61,497 nt of DNA from Acidobacteriota bacterium (GTDB lineage Bacteria > Acidobacteriota > Terriglobia > Acidiferrales > UBA7541): assembly GCA_003223215.1 (NCBI GenBank), contig QHYH01000165.1, forward strand, positions 1 to 61,497, written 5' to 3'. Made by a program: the position numbers and the translations under genes. The notes beneath the pieces were generated by a model. It did not search any database and was not told the origin of the DNA. It was given only the letters and a program-made list of their open reading frames with translations. Positions 53,591-61,497 of this stretch are shown one piece after another (within the stretch, counting starts at the first letter, position 1; each line of letters starts with the position of its first letter).

Positions 53591-54289
53591 TCAAGTCTTT
53601 CTCCAAGCGTTATGTCGTTGTTGCAGGGCCAGGGCGTTGCCCGTGATGCGGGTAATGCGAGAAATCTCCTCCTGCGCCTTGCCGGTCAGCTCTTTCCTTT
53701 CGTCGTCCGGGGCGCTGCGTTCCAACTGGCCGACCAGCCTTACCAAGGCGTCCAGGGCCGTTTCAATCTCGCGCGCCATGGTGGTCGCCAGCGTGCTGGT
53801 GGTCCCGAGAAGCTCCGCCCGCCGCAGCGCTTCAGCGAGCTCAGCATTCAATTCTTTGACTCGCTCTTCCGAACGCTTGCGTTCTGTCACGTCGCGAACG
53901 GCGCAAGTGACGTAAAGTCCCTGGGCTGTCCGCAATGGGCTCAGACTGATCTCAGCCGAAAACTCAGTCTGATCTTTGCGTCTTCCGTAAAGGTCCAAGT
54001 CGCGCCCCATAGGACGCACGCGCGGCTCGGCAAAGAACGATGCGCGATCCTTCAAGTGCGCGCGGCTGAATCGGGATGGAATCAGAACCTCGACAGCCTG
54101 CCCGATCAATTCCTGACGACTGTACCCGAATAGGATCTCCGTTTGAGAATTAACCGCGGCGATCCTTCCTTCGGCGTTGACAATCACTATTCCGTCGGGC
54201 ATCGAATTCAGTAGGTCAATAGGGTTGGGCAGCACCCACTCGGGCGCACTGCCCGCAATGTGGCTGGCAAGTCGGCGTAAAAGGCTCAT
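53591..54289 (-). CDS. PAS-domain protein lacking a kinase ATPase domain
   Basis: A 232-residue cytoplasmic protein with a PAS domain at about 20-140 (LLNSMPDGIVIVNAEGRIAA, FGYSRQELIGQAVEVLIPSR, then the PAC tail VTCAVRDVTERKRSEERVK). A helical stretch follows that resembles the region before the phospho-His helix of histidine kinases (TTSTLATTMAREIETALDAL), but it lacks the His of an H-box and there is no HATPase domain. It ends 34 nt from the kinase gene stop, convergent with it. It may be a truncated kinase or a stand-alone sensor. Confidence 0.8.
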   Translation of the reverse strand: MSLLRRLASHIAGSAPEWVLPNPIDLLNSMPDGIVIVNAEGRIAAVNSQTEILFGYSRQELIGQAVEVLIPSRFSRAHLKDRASFFAEPRVRPMGRDLDLYGRRKDQTEFSAEISLSPLRTAQGLYVTCAVRDVTERKRSEERVKELNAELAEALRRAELLGTTSTLATTMAREIETALDALVRLVGQLERSAPDDERKELTGKAQEEISRITRITGNALALQQRHNAWRKT

Positions 54290-55096
54290 ATCGAGGTCCC
54301 TACAAGTGGTTGGCCGCCTTTATCCCGGATAGCAATTCTTATGATACACGCCTGGCTGCGTTTGAGCTTTGCAAATTCGATGCGGAAGAAGAGACGAATT
54401 CCTTTGGCTAACCCTGGCTTTTCCGCAGGCCACGATCGAGCGTTTTGAGCACGAAGTTCCGCGGGCCGGGCACTTCCCCTGATTCGGTCACTGCCCGGGC
54501 GGCCGTCTAGCGCAACTCGGTCAGCAAGCACACGCAGGTGTTATCGCCACTTGCCGAAGTTTGACGATTCCTGTGTGACCATTCCCGGCTGGTCGGACAA
54601 TCCTCGTTCGCGGCGCTTAGCTCATGCCATCTCTTGAAAGATCTCCGTGCAAGCCCGCGTTTCACAGGAGGTGCCAATCTCCAATCGATATCGATTCGTC
54701 TTAAGGTCTAACGGACTAAACAACAGGAAGGATATTTACCATTGACTCGCAAGCTTTGTAGGCGTATCTAACCATCCGAACTGGCCATTCAACGCACTGG
54801 CCCCAAGGAGCTGCCCAACACAAACGCTTCAAATGGAAGATTGCTGTAGTTGTTTCCTCATACTCTTTTGGTTAGCCGTTTTTTGAAGGCCGGGCGCGGT
54901 GTATCTCTTCAAAGATGCCAACCCAGGCCGGGGGGGGGCGAATCTTCATCAAGATTAGCGCGGCGGTCGCCCCATCAAGAGGCAGTGACACGCACAGTCG
55001 ATAGGCATGCCGGAGATTTTCACACTCACTCCGGCGCCGGTTGATTGAGACCGAAAAAGAGTCCTTTCTGGAGAGACATGGATTAAGGAGGGGGTC
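54290..55096. other. 807-bp region upstream of the sedolisin gene
   Basis: No supported gene. A possible promoter is TTGACT (54742-54747), 17-nt spacer, TATCTA (54765-54770), about 330 nt before the S53 protease; the -10 is poor. A run of nine G at 54930-54938 is the longest homopolymer I noticed. Small frames here lack ribosome sites. The length of the untranslated stretch suggests deleted DNA or a long leader. Confidence 0.3.
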
Positions 55097-56797
55097 ATGG
55101 CTACGAAGAACACCAAAATAGAATTGCCTGGCAGCGAGCGGGCGGCTCTTGCCGGTGCTGTAAGGGTCGGGCCCGCTGACCCGAACGAAATCATAGACGT
55201 CACCATTGTGGTTCGCCGCGGTTCGAAAACGTCAGGGCGATTTCCGCTCATCGAAGAACTCGGGAGGACGCCGATCGCAGAGCGGCGCCATTTGACCCGC
55301 GAAGAATTTGCAGCCGCGCACGGTGCTCTCACCGAAGATCTCGCGCGCGTCCGTGCATTTGCGGAGGCGAACGGCCTGCGTGTGAAAAGCGAGAGCATTC
55401 CGCGGCGCTCGATCATACTCACTGGGCCAGTGAGCGCCTTCAGCCAGGCTTTTGAGCTCGAACTCATTCGTTACAGGCATCCTCCCGGCGAGTATCGGGG
55501 GCGAACTGGACGACTGAAAATCCCGGCCGCTCTTGCGGAAGTAATCGAGGGTGTTTTTGGGCTGGACAATCGAAGCCAGGCGCAACCGCATTTCCGGCGC
55601 AGACAACACAATTCAGGCGGAAGGCAGCCGCACCTCGGAGGGACATCCTACGTACCGACACAGGTTGCCCAGGCTTACGACTTTCCTACAACGGTGCAAG
55701 GTGCGGGCCAGTGTATCGGCATCCTTGAGCTTGGCGGTGGCTTCAATCCCAACGATCTGAATGCTTTCTTTGGAAACCTTGGAATCACGGCGCCGCCAGT
55801 GAGTGCCGTGTCCGTGGATGGTGCGGCAAATGCACCAACTGGAGATCCGAACAGCGCCGACGGCGAGGTGGCGCTCGATATCGAGGTTGCAGGTGCTGTG
55901 GCGCCGGGCGCCAGCATCGCGGTTTATTTCGCGCCGAACACCGACCAAGGTTTTCTCGATGCTCTGACCACAGCGATTCATGACACTACAAACAATCCAT
56001 CGGTGATCTCGATCAGTTGGGGAGGACCTGAGAATGAGTGGACTCAGCAGGCCATGATGGCGTTTGATGCGGCATGCCAGGATGCCGCCACCCTCGGCGT
56101 CACAATCTGCACTGCCTCTGGCGACAACGGCGCGACCGATGGCGCGACAGATGGTCAACTTCATGTTGACTTTCCCGCGTCTAGTCCTGCCATCCTTGCT
56201 TGCGGTGGCACTACTCTGGACGCCACGGGCAACCAGATCAAGGATGAGGAAGCTTGGAACGAACTTGCAACCGGGGGCGGTGCCACGGGGGGCGGCGTGA
56301 GCCAGGTATTCGCGCTTCCCTCCTGGCAACAAAACGCAGGTGTGCCCAAGGCTCCCAATGGAATGCTCGGCCGCGGCGTTCCGGATGTTGCGGGGGACGC
56401 CGATCCCAATTCCGGCTACCAGATCGTCGTGGACAGCCAGGCGGATGTGGTGGGAGGTACAAGCGCAGTCGCGCCCCTCTGGGCAGGGTTAATTGCACTC
56501 CTAAACCAACAGGCCACGCACGCCGTCGGCTACCTTAACCCGCTGCTCTACGCGGCTCCCGTGGAGGCAACATTTCACGACATCAACGTCGGAAATAACG
56601 GGGGCTATCAAGCTAGGCCCGGCTGGGACCCTTGCACGGGGCTTGGTACGCCGGATGGCAACGGGTTGATGGTAGCTCTTGCGTCGCCGCAGATGAGCAA
56701 TGCCGCCCAAGCCGGCAGTAGCGGACCTGTCGAAATCAGGGCACAAAGGCTAAGTGCAAATCTGGGATTCCACGAGACCAAAAAAAAACGTGAATGA
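55097..56797 (+). CDS. S53 serine-carboxyl peptidase (sedolisin/kumamolisin) zymogen without signal peptide
   Basis: An acid-active subtilisin-fold protease of 566 residues behind a strong AAGGAGGGGG. A pro-kumamolisin domain fills residues 15-155 (DVTIVVRRGS, HLTREEFAAAHGALTEDLAR). The catalytic set is Glu257 and Asp261 (DGEVALDIEVAGAVAPGA), oxyanion Asp343 in TASGDNGATDG and Ser456 in GGTSAVAPLWAG. The calcium site is DINVGNNGGY with GWDPCTGLGTPDG. There is no signal sequence, although kumamolisins are usually extracellular, so the export route is open. Its end overlaps the start of the patatin-like gene by 8 nt (GTGAATGA), so the two are coupled. Confidence 0.92.
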   Translation: MATKNTKIELPGSERAALAGAVRVGPADPNEIIDVTIVVRRGSKTSGRFPLIEELGRTPIAERRHLTREEFAAAHGALTEDLARVRAFAEANGLRVKSESIPRRSIILTGPVSAFSQAFELELIRYRHPPGEYRGRTGRLKIPAALAEVIEGVFGLDNRSQAQPHFRRRQHNSGGRQPHLGGTSYVPTQVAQAYDFPTTVQGAGQCIGILELGGGFNPNDLNAFFGNLGITAPPVSAVSVDGAANAPTGDPNSADGEVALDIEVAGAVAPGASIAVYFAPNTDQGFLDALTTAIHDTTNNPSVISISWGGPENEWTQQAMMAFDAACQDAATLGVTICTASGDNGATDGATDGQLHVDFPASSPAILACGGTTLDATGNQIKDEEAWNELATGGGATGGGVSQVFALPSWQQNAGVPKAPNGMLGRGVPDVAGDADPNSGYQIVVDSQADVVGGTSAVAPLWAGLIALLNQQATHAVGYLNPLLYAAPVEATFHDINVGNNGGYQARPGWDPCTGLGTPDGNGLMVALASPQMSNAAQAGSSGPVEIRAQRLSANLGFHETKKKRE

Positions 56798-57827
56798 GAA
56801 CGCCGCTCGAATTACGGTCAGCGATGTCCTGCACAATGAGCTACAGCAAATTCGAAGCAGCCGGGTTGAGCGGCTTGAAGCTAAAGAGAATACCCGGGAT
56901 CCTGCCAACAGCTTGATCGGGCTGGCTTTTTCCGGGGGCGGTATCCGAAGCGCCACGTTTAATCTTGGAATTCTTCAGGGACTCGCGCGGCTCGGCTTGC
57001 TGTGCAAATTCGACTATCTCTCCACGGTTTCCGGAGGCGGCTACCTCGGAAGCTGGCTGATGGCATGGATGCACCATCAGAAAATCGGCATCAAGGAGGT
57101 GGAAAGGAAACTGGCACCAGCGGCCTACGTGCCTCAGAAAGTAACCGAAGCCCCCGAACTTCGCTTCCTGCGCAATTACAGCAACTATCTGACACCGCGC
57201 ACCGGCCTGTTAAGCGCGGACTTCTGGGCATTCCTAGCCAGCTACCTTCGAAACACTCTCTTGAACCTGATTATCCTTTTGCTGGCCTTGTTAAGTCTGC
57301 TGCTGCTGCCGCGAAGCATCGTGTATCTTCCCCTCGTCCTCGACCGGTTCGACGATTGGGGATATGGTTTGGCCTGGCTGACAGCGAAAACCCCGACCGA
57401 GTCCGGTTTTGCGCAGTACTGGGCGCTCGTTGCTGGCTTGGCCTTCGGGCTATTCGGCGTCGTCGGCATGGGCCTGAATCTCTGTTGGGTAAACCCGCCA
57501 AAGGGCTCAAAGATCTGCAGTATTGCTAAGCCCTGGGCCATCCAAGCGTTCATCCTGGTTCCCCTGTTTCTCTCAGCGGCTTTGTTCAGTTATGGCTTGG
57601 ACCAAATCCTCCGCTACGACGTGCCACGGGATTACCTCCTCTTCTGGACCATGTCTATAGGGTTGGGCGCGTACGGCTCCTTTTGGATCATTGCATGCGT
57701 GGCGCGATGGCTGGCTCGGCTTCTGGTGTGGCCGAGCTGCAACGGGGGACCGGCGGCCTGGGTGATCCTGCCGACTTCGTTTCTGGCCGGGGCCTCGGCG
57801 GTCTCCTGTTTTTGCCGTACGCAATGA
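56790..57827 (+). CDS. Membrane patatin-like phospholipase, N-terminal part (frame broken)
   Basis: First part of a large polytopic lipase. Counted from GTG 56790, the oxyanion hole GLAFSGGGIRSATFNLG has GGGIR at 49-53, and the nucleophile Ser81 is in STVSGGGYLGSWLM, so the Ser-Asp dyad's first half is here. Membrane segments follow (NLIILLLALLSLLLLPR and ALVAGLAFGLFGVVGMGLNL onward). The frame ends at 57827 in CRTQ-stop. The protein evidently continues in the -1 frame from a run of five T at 57809-57813, giving SCFLPYAMSANG across the join. A GTG at 56754 is an alternative start inside the protease gene. Confidence 0.82.
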   Translation: MNENAARITVSDVLHNELQQIRSSRVERLEAKENTRDPANSLIGLAFSGGGIRSATFNLGILQGLARLGLLCKFDYLSTVSGGGYLGSWLMAWMHHQKIGIKEVERKLAPAAYVPQKVTEAPELRFLRNYSNYLTPRTGLLSADFWAFLASYLRNTLLNLIILLLALLSLLLLPRSIVYLPLVLDRFDDWGYGLAWLTAKTPTESGFAQYWALVAGLAFGLFGVVGMGLNLCWVNPPKGSKICSIAKPWAIQAFILVPLFLSAALFSYGLDQILRYDVPRDYLLFWTMSIGLGAYGSFWIIACVARWLARLLVWPSCNGGPAAWVILPTSFLAGASAVSCFCRTQ

Positions 57828-59506
57828 GTGCAAATGGACAAACAACTCCCCACGCGGTTATCGGATTGTGGAAAGTGGTGACCTTTGGGGCACCGGGACT
57901 CGTCGGATTCATGCTGGTCACCGGGACACTGCATACCGGCTTGATGGGGCGTCAGTTCCTCGATGCGTACCGGGAATGGTGGGCTCGGCTGGGAGGATGG
58001 CTGGCCGTTTACGCGTGCGGGTGGGTACTACTCTTTCTTCTGGTTGCTTATATGTCTGCCTGGCTGAACGCGTTTGTGGTTCAAGAGTACGCCAAGCATC
58101 ACTATAGACTCACCGTCAGTGGCGTGCTCCTGTGGGTCGCCTCGACGGCATACGGTGTGTTGTTTGGCCGAAGTTCGGCAACTGGACTACCAATTCCAGA
58201 TGCTCCCTTGAAGAAGAAGATACCTCGCTGGGCGGCGCGGGCGACTCCCTATATGTTCATCCTGGGGTTGCTCGTCGGGTTGTCTGTGCTCTCGGCGCGG
58301 GTGGCGGCCGTGCTCTATGGCGAGCCCTTCACGTTTAGCGCGGCTAGTGATTACGTAGATCTCAAGGTAGCTTTTGCCTGGATAGGTTTTGCTGGTGCGG
58401 CGCTACTGCTTTCCTGGCGCGTGGACATCAATGCCTTCTCGACGCACTTGCTATACCGGAACCGGCTTGTCCGTTGTTACCTCGGCGCGTCGGTCCCCGG
58501 TCGCCAGGAACAGCCATTTACTGGCTTTTCCGCGGAAGACGATTTGCCGCTTTCCTCGCTGCAAATCCCTTTGACCAGCTCCGAATCGGAATTGAAAGCG
58601 CGTCCTGTCGTGCTTTTGAATGCCAGCGTGAACGTGACCCGAGGGAATGAGCTCGGGCTGCAGACGCGAAAGGCTCGATCCTTTATATTCACTCCAGTTC
58701 ATTCAGGGTACACCCGGCCATTGCCGGGAAGGCTCGAGCAGGAAAGCCTGTTTTCGGAGACGGCACGAGCGGGCGTCGAGAAGCCGGGCACCGAGAACGG
58801 ATTAAGTTTGGGGACGGCAATGGCGATCTCCGGTGCCGCGGCCAGTCCCAACATGGGCTTTTATTCTGAACCGGCTCTCGCCTTCCTGATGACCCTGTTT
58901 GACGTACGCCTAGGGTGGTGTCTTGCAAATCCAGGGAAGGAGAAGTGGGTGAGAGGCAGCCCTGACGTGGGTTTCTTGTGTCTTTTGCGAGAACTCTTCG
59001 GCGCGGCGAGCGATGAGAGTAAATACGTCTACTTGTCTGACGGAGGTCACTTCGAGAATCTGGCAGTGTACGAACTAGTGCGCCGGCGGTGCAAGTTGAT
59101 TGTTGCTTGCGACGCTTCGTCCGATTCGGGTTACAAGTTCGCCGATCTTTATAATGCCATGGAACGCTGCCGGATTGATTTTGGCGTGGAGATTACTCGG
59201 ATGACATGGCACACCGTGCCACAAAACGGACACGTCAGCCAACACTTCGACCTTTGCAGAATCCGTTACACCCCTGGCAACGACAGCGATGACGGCGTGC
59301 TTCTGTATCTCAAGCCGGCGCTGAAAGGGGACGACCCTGAGGATTTGCTTGGATACTGCAGAATTAACCAATCCTTTCCTCATGATTCCACGGCGGACCA
59401 GTGGTTCGACGAAGAGCGATTCGAGAACTATCGCAACCTCGGCTACGTCAGTGCACTCGCAGCGGAAAAGGAATTGCGCGATAAGATAGCAGACGTGCCA
59501 GCCTGA
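57683..59506 (+). CDS. Membrane patatin-like phospholipase, C-terminal part
   Basis: Continuation of the lipase in the -1 frame; only the portion after about 57814 is likely coding for the protein. It carries further membrane helices (VVTFGAPGLVGFMLVTGTL, LAVYACGWVLLFLLVAYMSA, YMFILGLLVGLSVLSARVAA), then a soluble region with GNELGLQTRKARSF, AMAISGAAASPNMGFYSEPA and the catalytic Asp in YLSDGGHFENLAVYEL. This is the second half of the patatin dyad. Joined, the two parts make about 900 residues and an intact active site. The sequence ends KIADVPA. Confidence 0.82.
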   Translation: MDHCMRGAMAGSASGVAELQRGTGGLGDPADFVSGRGLGGLLFLPYAMSANGQTTPHAVIGLWKVVTFGAPGLVGFMLVTGTLHTGLMGRQFLDAYREWWARLGGWLAVYACGWVLLFLLVAYMSAWLNAFVVQEYAKHHYRLTVSGVLLWVASTAYGVLFGRSSATGLPIPDAPLKKKIPRWAARATPYMFILGLLVGLSVLSARVAAVLYGEPFTFSAASDYVDLKVAFAWIGFAGAALLLSWRVDINAFSTHLLYRNRLVRCYLGASVPGRQEQPFTGFSAEDDLPLSSLQIPLTSSESELKARPVVLLNASVNVTRGNELGLQTRKARSFIFTPVHSGYTRPLPGRLEQESLFSETARAGVEKPGTENGLSLGTAMAISGAAASPNMGFYSEPALAFLMTLFDVRLGWCLANPGKEKWVRGSPDVGFLCLLRELFGAASDESKYVYLSDGGHFENLAVYELVRRRCKLIVACDASSDSGYKFADLYNAMERCRIDFGVEITRMTWHTVPQNGHVSQHFDLCRIRYTPGNDSDDGVLLYLKPALKGDDPEDLLGYCRINQSFPHDSTADQWFDEERFENYRNLGYVSALAAEKELRDKIADVPA

Positions 59507-59522
59507 AAGGCGAACAAGCAGC

Positions 59523-59700
59523 AATGCGGAGCATATTCGCCATCACCATGAACACAGCCTGCTCATCGTGTGGCTGCTGACCTGCTTGCCTCTAACACTA
59601 GAGCGGCTCTACCGCCTGCGCTACCTGAATCGCGGTTTACATTCCGTGCGCACCGCGATCGATTTGCGAAAATGGACCCACCCGCACGCCGCCCTCGCCA
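59523..59700 (+). pseudogene. Remnant of an insertion-sequence transposase C-terminus
   Basis: One frame reads RHHHEHSLLIVWLLTCLPLT, then LERLYRLRYLNRGLHSVRTA, a pattern I know from the C-terminal end of DDE transposases in which a His-rich turn is followed by WLLTxLxLTxERLYRLRYLxRG. Everything before it is missing and the frame degrades after about 59700. Upstream is the patatin stop. Family assignment is uncertain. It marks past transposition next to the tRNA. Confidence 0.45.
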
Positions 59701-59767
59701 AAGCGTTCAGCCCCTCCAAAATAATTCCTCTAAGCTACCGGGCGCCAAGTATCCGAAATTGCTGTGA

Positions 59768-59785
59768 CGGCTGTGATCACAGCCG
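59768..59785. promoter_or_regulatory. 18-bp perfect palindrome upstream of tRNA-fMet
   Basis: CGGCTGTGATCACAGCCG is a perfect 18-bp palindrome with no spacer. A third copy of its half-element, GCTGTGA, precedes it directly (59761-59767). It lies 26 nt upstream of the proposed tRNA -35. It could be an operator, an IS end or a hairpin terminating transcription from the patatin gene; no T run follows. Confidence 0.5.
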
Positions 59786-59811
59786 CGGTTGTCAAACGGG
59801 CACCTGAGTAT

Positions 59812-59840
59812 TTGCAGAACAGACGCAAGTCGCGTAGTAT
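59812..59840 (+). promoter_or_regulatory. Promoter of initiator tRNA-Met
   Basis: TTGCAG (59812-59817), exactly 17 nt, TAGTAT (59835-59840). The same -10 variant is used by the larC promoter in this window. Initiation would fall at or near the first base of the tRNA. Confidence 0.5.
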
Positions 59841-59846
59841 CTATGG

Positions 59847-59923
<77 letters not shown>

Positions 59924-59927
59924 AATT

Positions 59928-61115
59928 CTAGTTCAGATACAACGGCTTAGGAGACTCCACTCCTGAGCTGTTTTCTTTTAGGGTCCAACTGGGGTCCAAA
60001 ACTCCCCAAACTGCCTTGCCAAGTTGCGCCGCGATCCGCCTTCCATCCTCGCTAATCACATGAGTATAGATTGTCTCCGTGACTGGCGATCCGTCCGCGT
60101 GACCAAGTCTCTGTTGACGCAATTTCTGGGATGCTCCGAAACTGTTCATCAGAGTTGCATTCGCATGACGGAAGGCGTGGAAGCCATTGCCGCGGGGCAC
60201 CTGAATACCTAGTGACCGAAGCAATGGTCTGAACCTTCTTTTAAGCAACATGTTCTGATCCCACGGCGTTCCATTGCATGTGGCGAAGAGGAGCCGACGC
60301 TCGTTCGGATGCCAAGACTTCAAGAACGTTTTTAAGTGCGCACATGCTTGAGGCGAGAGCTCAACAACCCGAATAGAGTCGTCTGTCTTCGGATCGCCTA
60401 GTTTTCCGCGCCACGCGCTCTGCCGCACTTGAAGCATTCCACGCTCTATGTCTATGTCATCGACCGTTAGTCCGCACAGCTCGCCAGCTCGGAGCCCGGT
60501 TTCCGCAGCTAGTCCGTACCAAGTGCGGTGTGGCTCCTGAGCCCTGGCAAGAATGAGTTGGATTTCCCGTTGAGAGAAGAAGAATGGCTGTACTCGCTTT
60601 ACGTCCGGGAGTACAACGCCTTCCATGAGATTGTGAGAGACGTAGCCCCACGCTCTTGCCGTGGTCCACATGCTCTGGAGTGTGATGCAAATATTCTTAG
60701 TGGTCTTCGGGCTCACCACAGACGTGGAAACGAATTGCTGAATCATCTCGGGATTGAGGTCCTTCATCGAGTACTCACCAAAAAACGGAACAAGATGCTT
60801 CCAAATGTGAGTTCGATAGTTAATTACCGTGGACTCCTTATATTGACTCAACACTTTCGATTCCCAGTTCTGGGCGAAGTCTGCGAACTTGGCCGTTGGC
60901 ATTGGCCTGTAGCTGATCTTATTGACGTGTGCGATGTGTGCGTCGAGAGCCCGTTGCGCCAGGCGCTTTGTTGGATAATCTTTGAGACTCCCGATTATCC
61001 CGTGCCGCCGCGGGCGTCGCCGAACACCATTTACGATTACATCTTCACGCCATCTCCCATGCCAACCGTCCGGCTCCAACCACAACTGTCCTTTCTGATA
61101 CCGCTTTCGTGCCAT
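59928..61115 (-). CDS. int: Tyrosine-recombinase integrase at tRNA-fMet
   Basis: A site-specific recombinase of 395 residues from ATG 61115, preceded by AAAGGA. It has an N-terminal Arm/SAM-like DNA-binding half (FADFAQNWESKVLSQYKEST) and a catalytic half with Arg in ETGLRAGELCGL, Lys in DPKTDDSIRVVEL, HAFRHANATLM (His-x-x-Arg), GHADGSPVTET (His) and Tyr in IYTHV, so it is intact. It converges on the tRNA, which is the layout of elements that insert in tRNA genes. The reading frame stays open 113 codons further upstream into a different type of sequence. Confidence 0.93.
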   Translation of the reverse strand: MARKRYQKGQLWLEPDGWHGRWREDVIVNGVRRRPRRHGIIGSLKDYPTKRLAQRALDAHIAHVNKISYRPMPTAKFADFAQNWESKVLSQYKESTVINYRTHIWKHLVPFFGEYSMKDLNPEMIQQFVSTSVVSPKTTKNICITLQSMWTTARAWGYVSHNLMEGVVLPDVKRVQPFFFSQREIQLILARAQEPHRTWYGLAAETGLRAGELCGLTVDDIDIERGMLQVRQSAWRGKLGDPKTDDSIRVVELSPQACAHLKTFLKSWHPNERRLLFATCNGTPWDQNMLLKRRFRPLLRSLGIQVPRGNGFHAFRHANATLMNSFGASQKLRQQRLGHADGSPVTETIYTHVISEDGRRIAAQLGKAVWGVLDPSWTLKENSSGVESPKPLYLN

Positions 61116-61454
61116 CGAGTTCCTTTCGCCCGATGACTCGATTGCCCTTAGCAGCGACAGTTTATCAAAATCCAGACTCATGTGGCGGTCCGCCAGAACT
61201 GCAAAGAATACGTAATTAGAACTTAGTGAGACTCCTCCGTCGGTTCTCACTGCCATGCCAATGTACGGGGTCGAGAACAAAAATAAAGTGTATGAGTACC
61301 TCAGGACCTCAAATCCAGACGGCGACCGCAGAGCCATGACCCGAAGAAAGATATTGCCCTCAGGAAAGGGCACACGAAAATAGAGGGTCATACCCGTGGC
61401 CGCCGCCAAAACAAATGCGACGAGATTCTTCGAGTTGAGGATTCTCTGCATCAT
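61116..61454 (-). pseudogene. Fragment resembling the N-terminus of a VirD4-type coupling protein
   Basis: About 113 codons in frame with the integrase, beginning MMQRILNSKNLVAFVLAAAT, with two hydrophobic stretches (LVAFVLAAATGMTLYF and YSYTLFLFSTPYIGMAV) separated by PFPEGNIFLRVM. From memory this resembles the membrane N-terminus of type IV conjugative coupling proteins in Acidobacteriota. No ATPase domain follows; the frame runs straight into the integrase. It is probably a truncated gene beside the integrase, although a fused N-terminal extension cannot be excluded. The last 43 bases of the window show nothing. Confidence 0.35.
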
Positions 61455-61497
61455 GCTCTTGCTTGTGACCTTTGCGTGCCGGTGATGGGGACTTCTT

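Noticed and set aside
57805-57820. Canonical programmed -1 slippery heptamer in the patatin gene
   Set aside because: In the zero frame the bases do not fit X XXY YYZ; only single-tRNA slippage on TTT would work and no downstream pseudoknot was evident, so an indel is more likely.

Overview
The window is a GC-rich bacterial chromosome segment. It most resembles the phylum Acidobacteriota. The reasons are the nadC-birA-coaX order, an LPS inner-core operon with separate HldE kinase and adenylyltransferase genes, a lipoprotein secretin carrying a C-terminal cohesin domain, Ig-repeat subtilases with hydrophobic stretches in mid-protein, serine/threonine kinases fused to beta-propellers, and a conserved small protein after coaX that I have only met in this phylum. 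This placement is inferred from gene content and was not checked by a search.

Left part (1-43.9 kb) is housekeeping. valS, nadC, birA, coaX, an unknown protein and rlmD run rightward. A tight leftward operon follows (waaA-lpxK-waaF-gmhB-rfaE1-rfaE2-GT9 glycosyltransferase-methyltransferase, 15.4 to 8.3 kb), with most junctions overlapping by 4-8 nt. It makes Kdo/heptose inner core and lipid A phosphate. Rightward again come a secreted unknown, a PcrA/UvrD helicase, an APC permease, an S1/P1-nuclease-like secreted enzyme, an adenosine-deaminase-family enzyme, purS, a disrupted glmS, a POTRA protein, larE, a DUF4097-type lipoprotein and a TlpA-like thioredoxin. A leftward operon larC-metG-tatD-polyprenyl synthase-HDAC-like-M55 peptidase starts from a good promoter at 36.15 kb. 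Then come argS, convergent with pepA and smpB, and a rightward secretin plus two pseudopilins.

Right part (44-61.5 kb) looks accessory: looser spacing, larger gaps, secreted proteases and signalling proteins. It begins at a degenerate 5' half of an initiator tRNA (43991) and ends at the intact initiator tRNA (59847-59923). A tyrosine integrase abuts that tRNA; its stop codon is 4 nt beyond the CCA. Between them lie an Ig-repeat subtilase, a GAF protein, an outer-membrane barrel with a small PstS-like partner, a kinase/beta-propeller receptor, a PAS protein without a kinase domain, and a sedolisin (S53) overlapping a polytopic membrane patatin-like lipase, followed by a transposase remnant. 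Upstream of the integrase and in frame with it is a fragment resembling the N-terminus of a VirD4-type coupling protein.

Points most worth a second look are: the S53-patatin pair and its apparent -1 frameshift in a T run; the tRNA-fMet relic and island boundary; a glmS break best explained by a deletion of about 32 nt; a polyprenyl synthase whose only well-placed start is ATC behind a perfect Shine-Dalgarno; and an ArgRS with a highly charged insertion.
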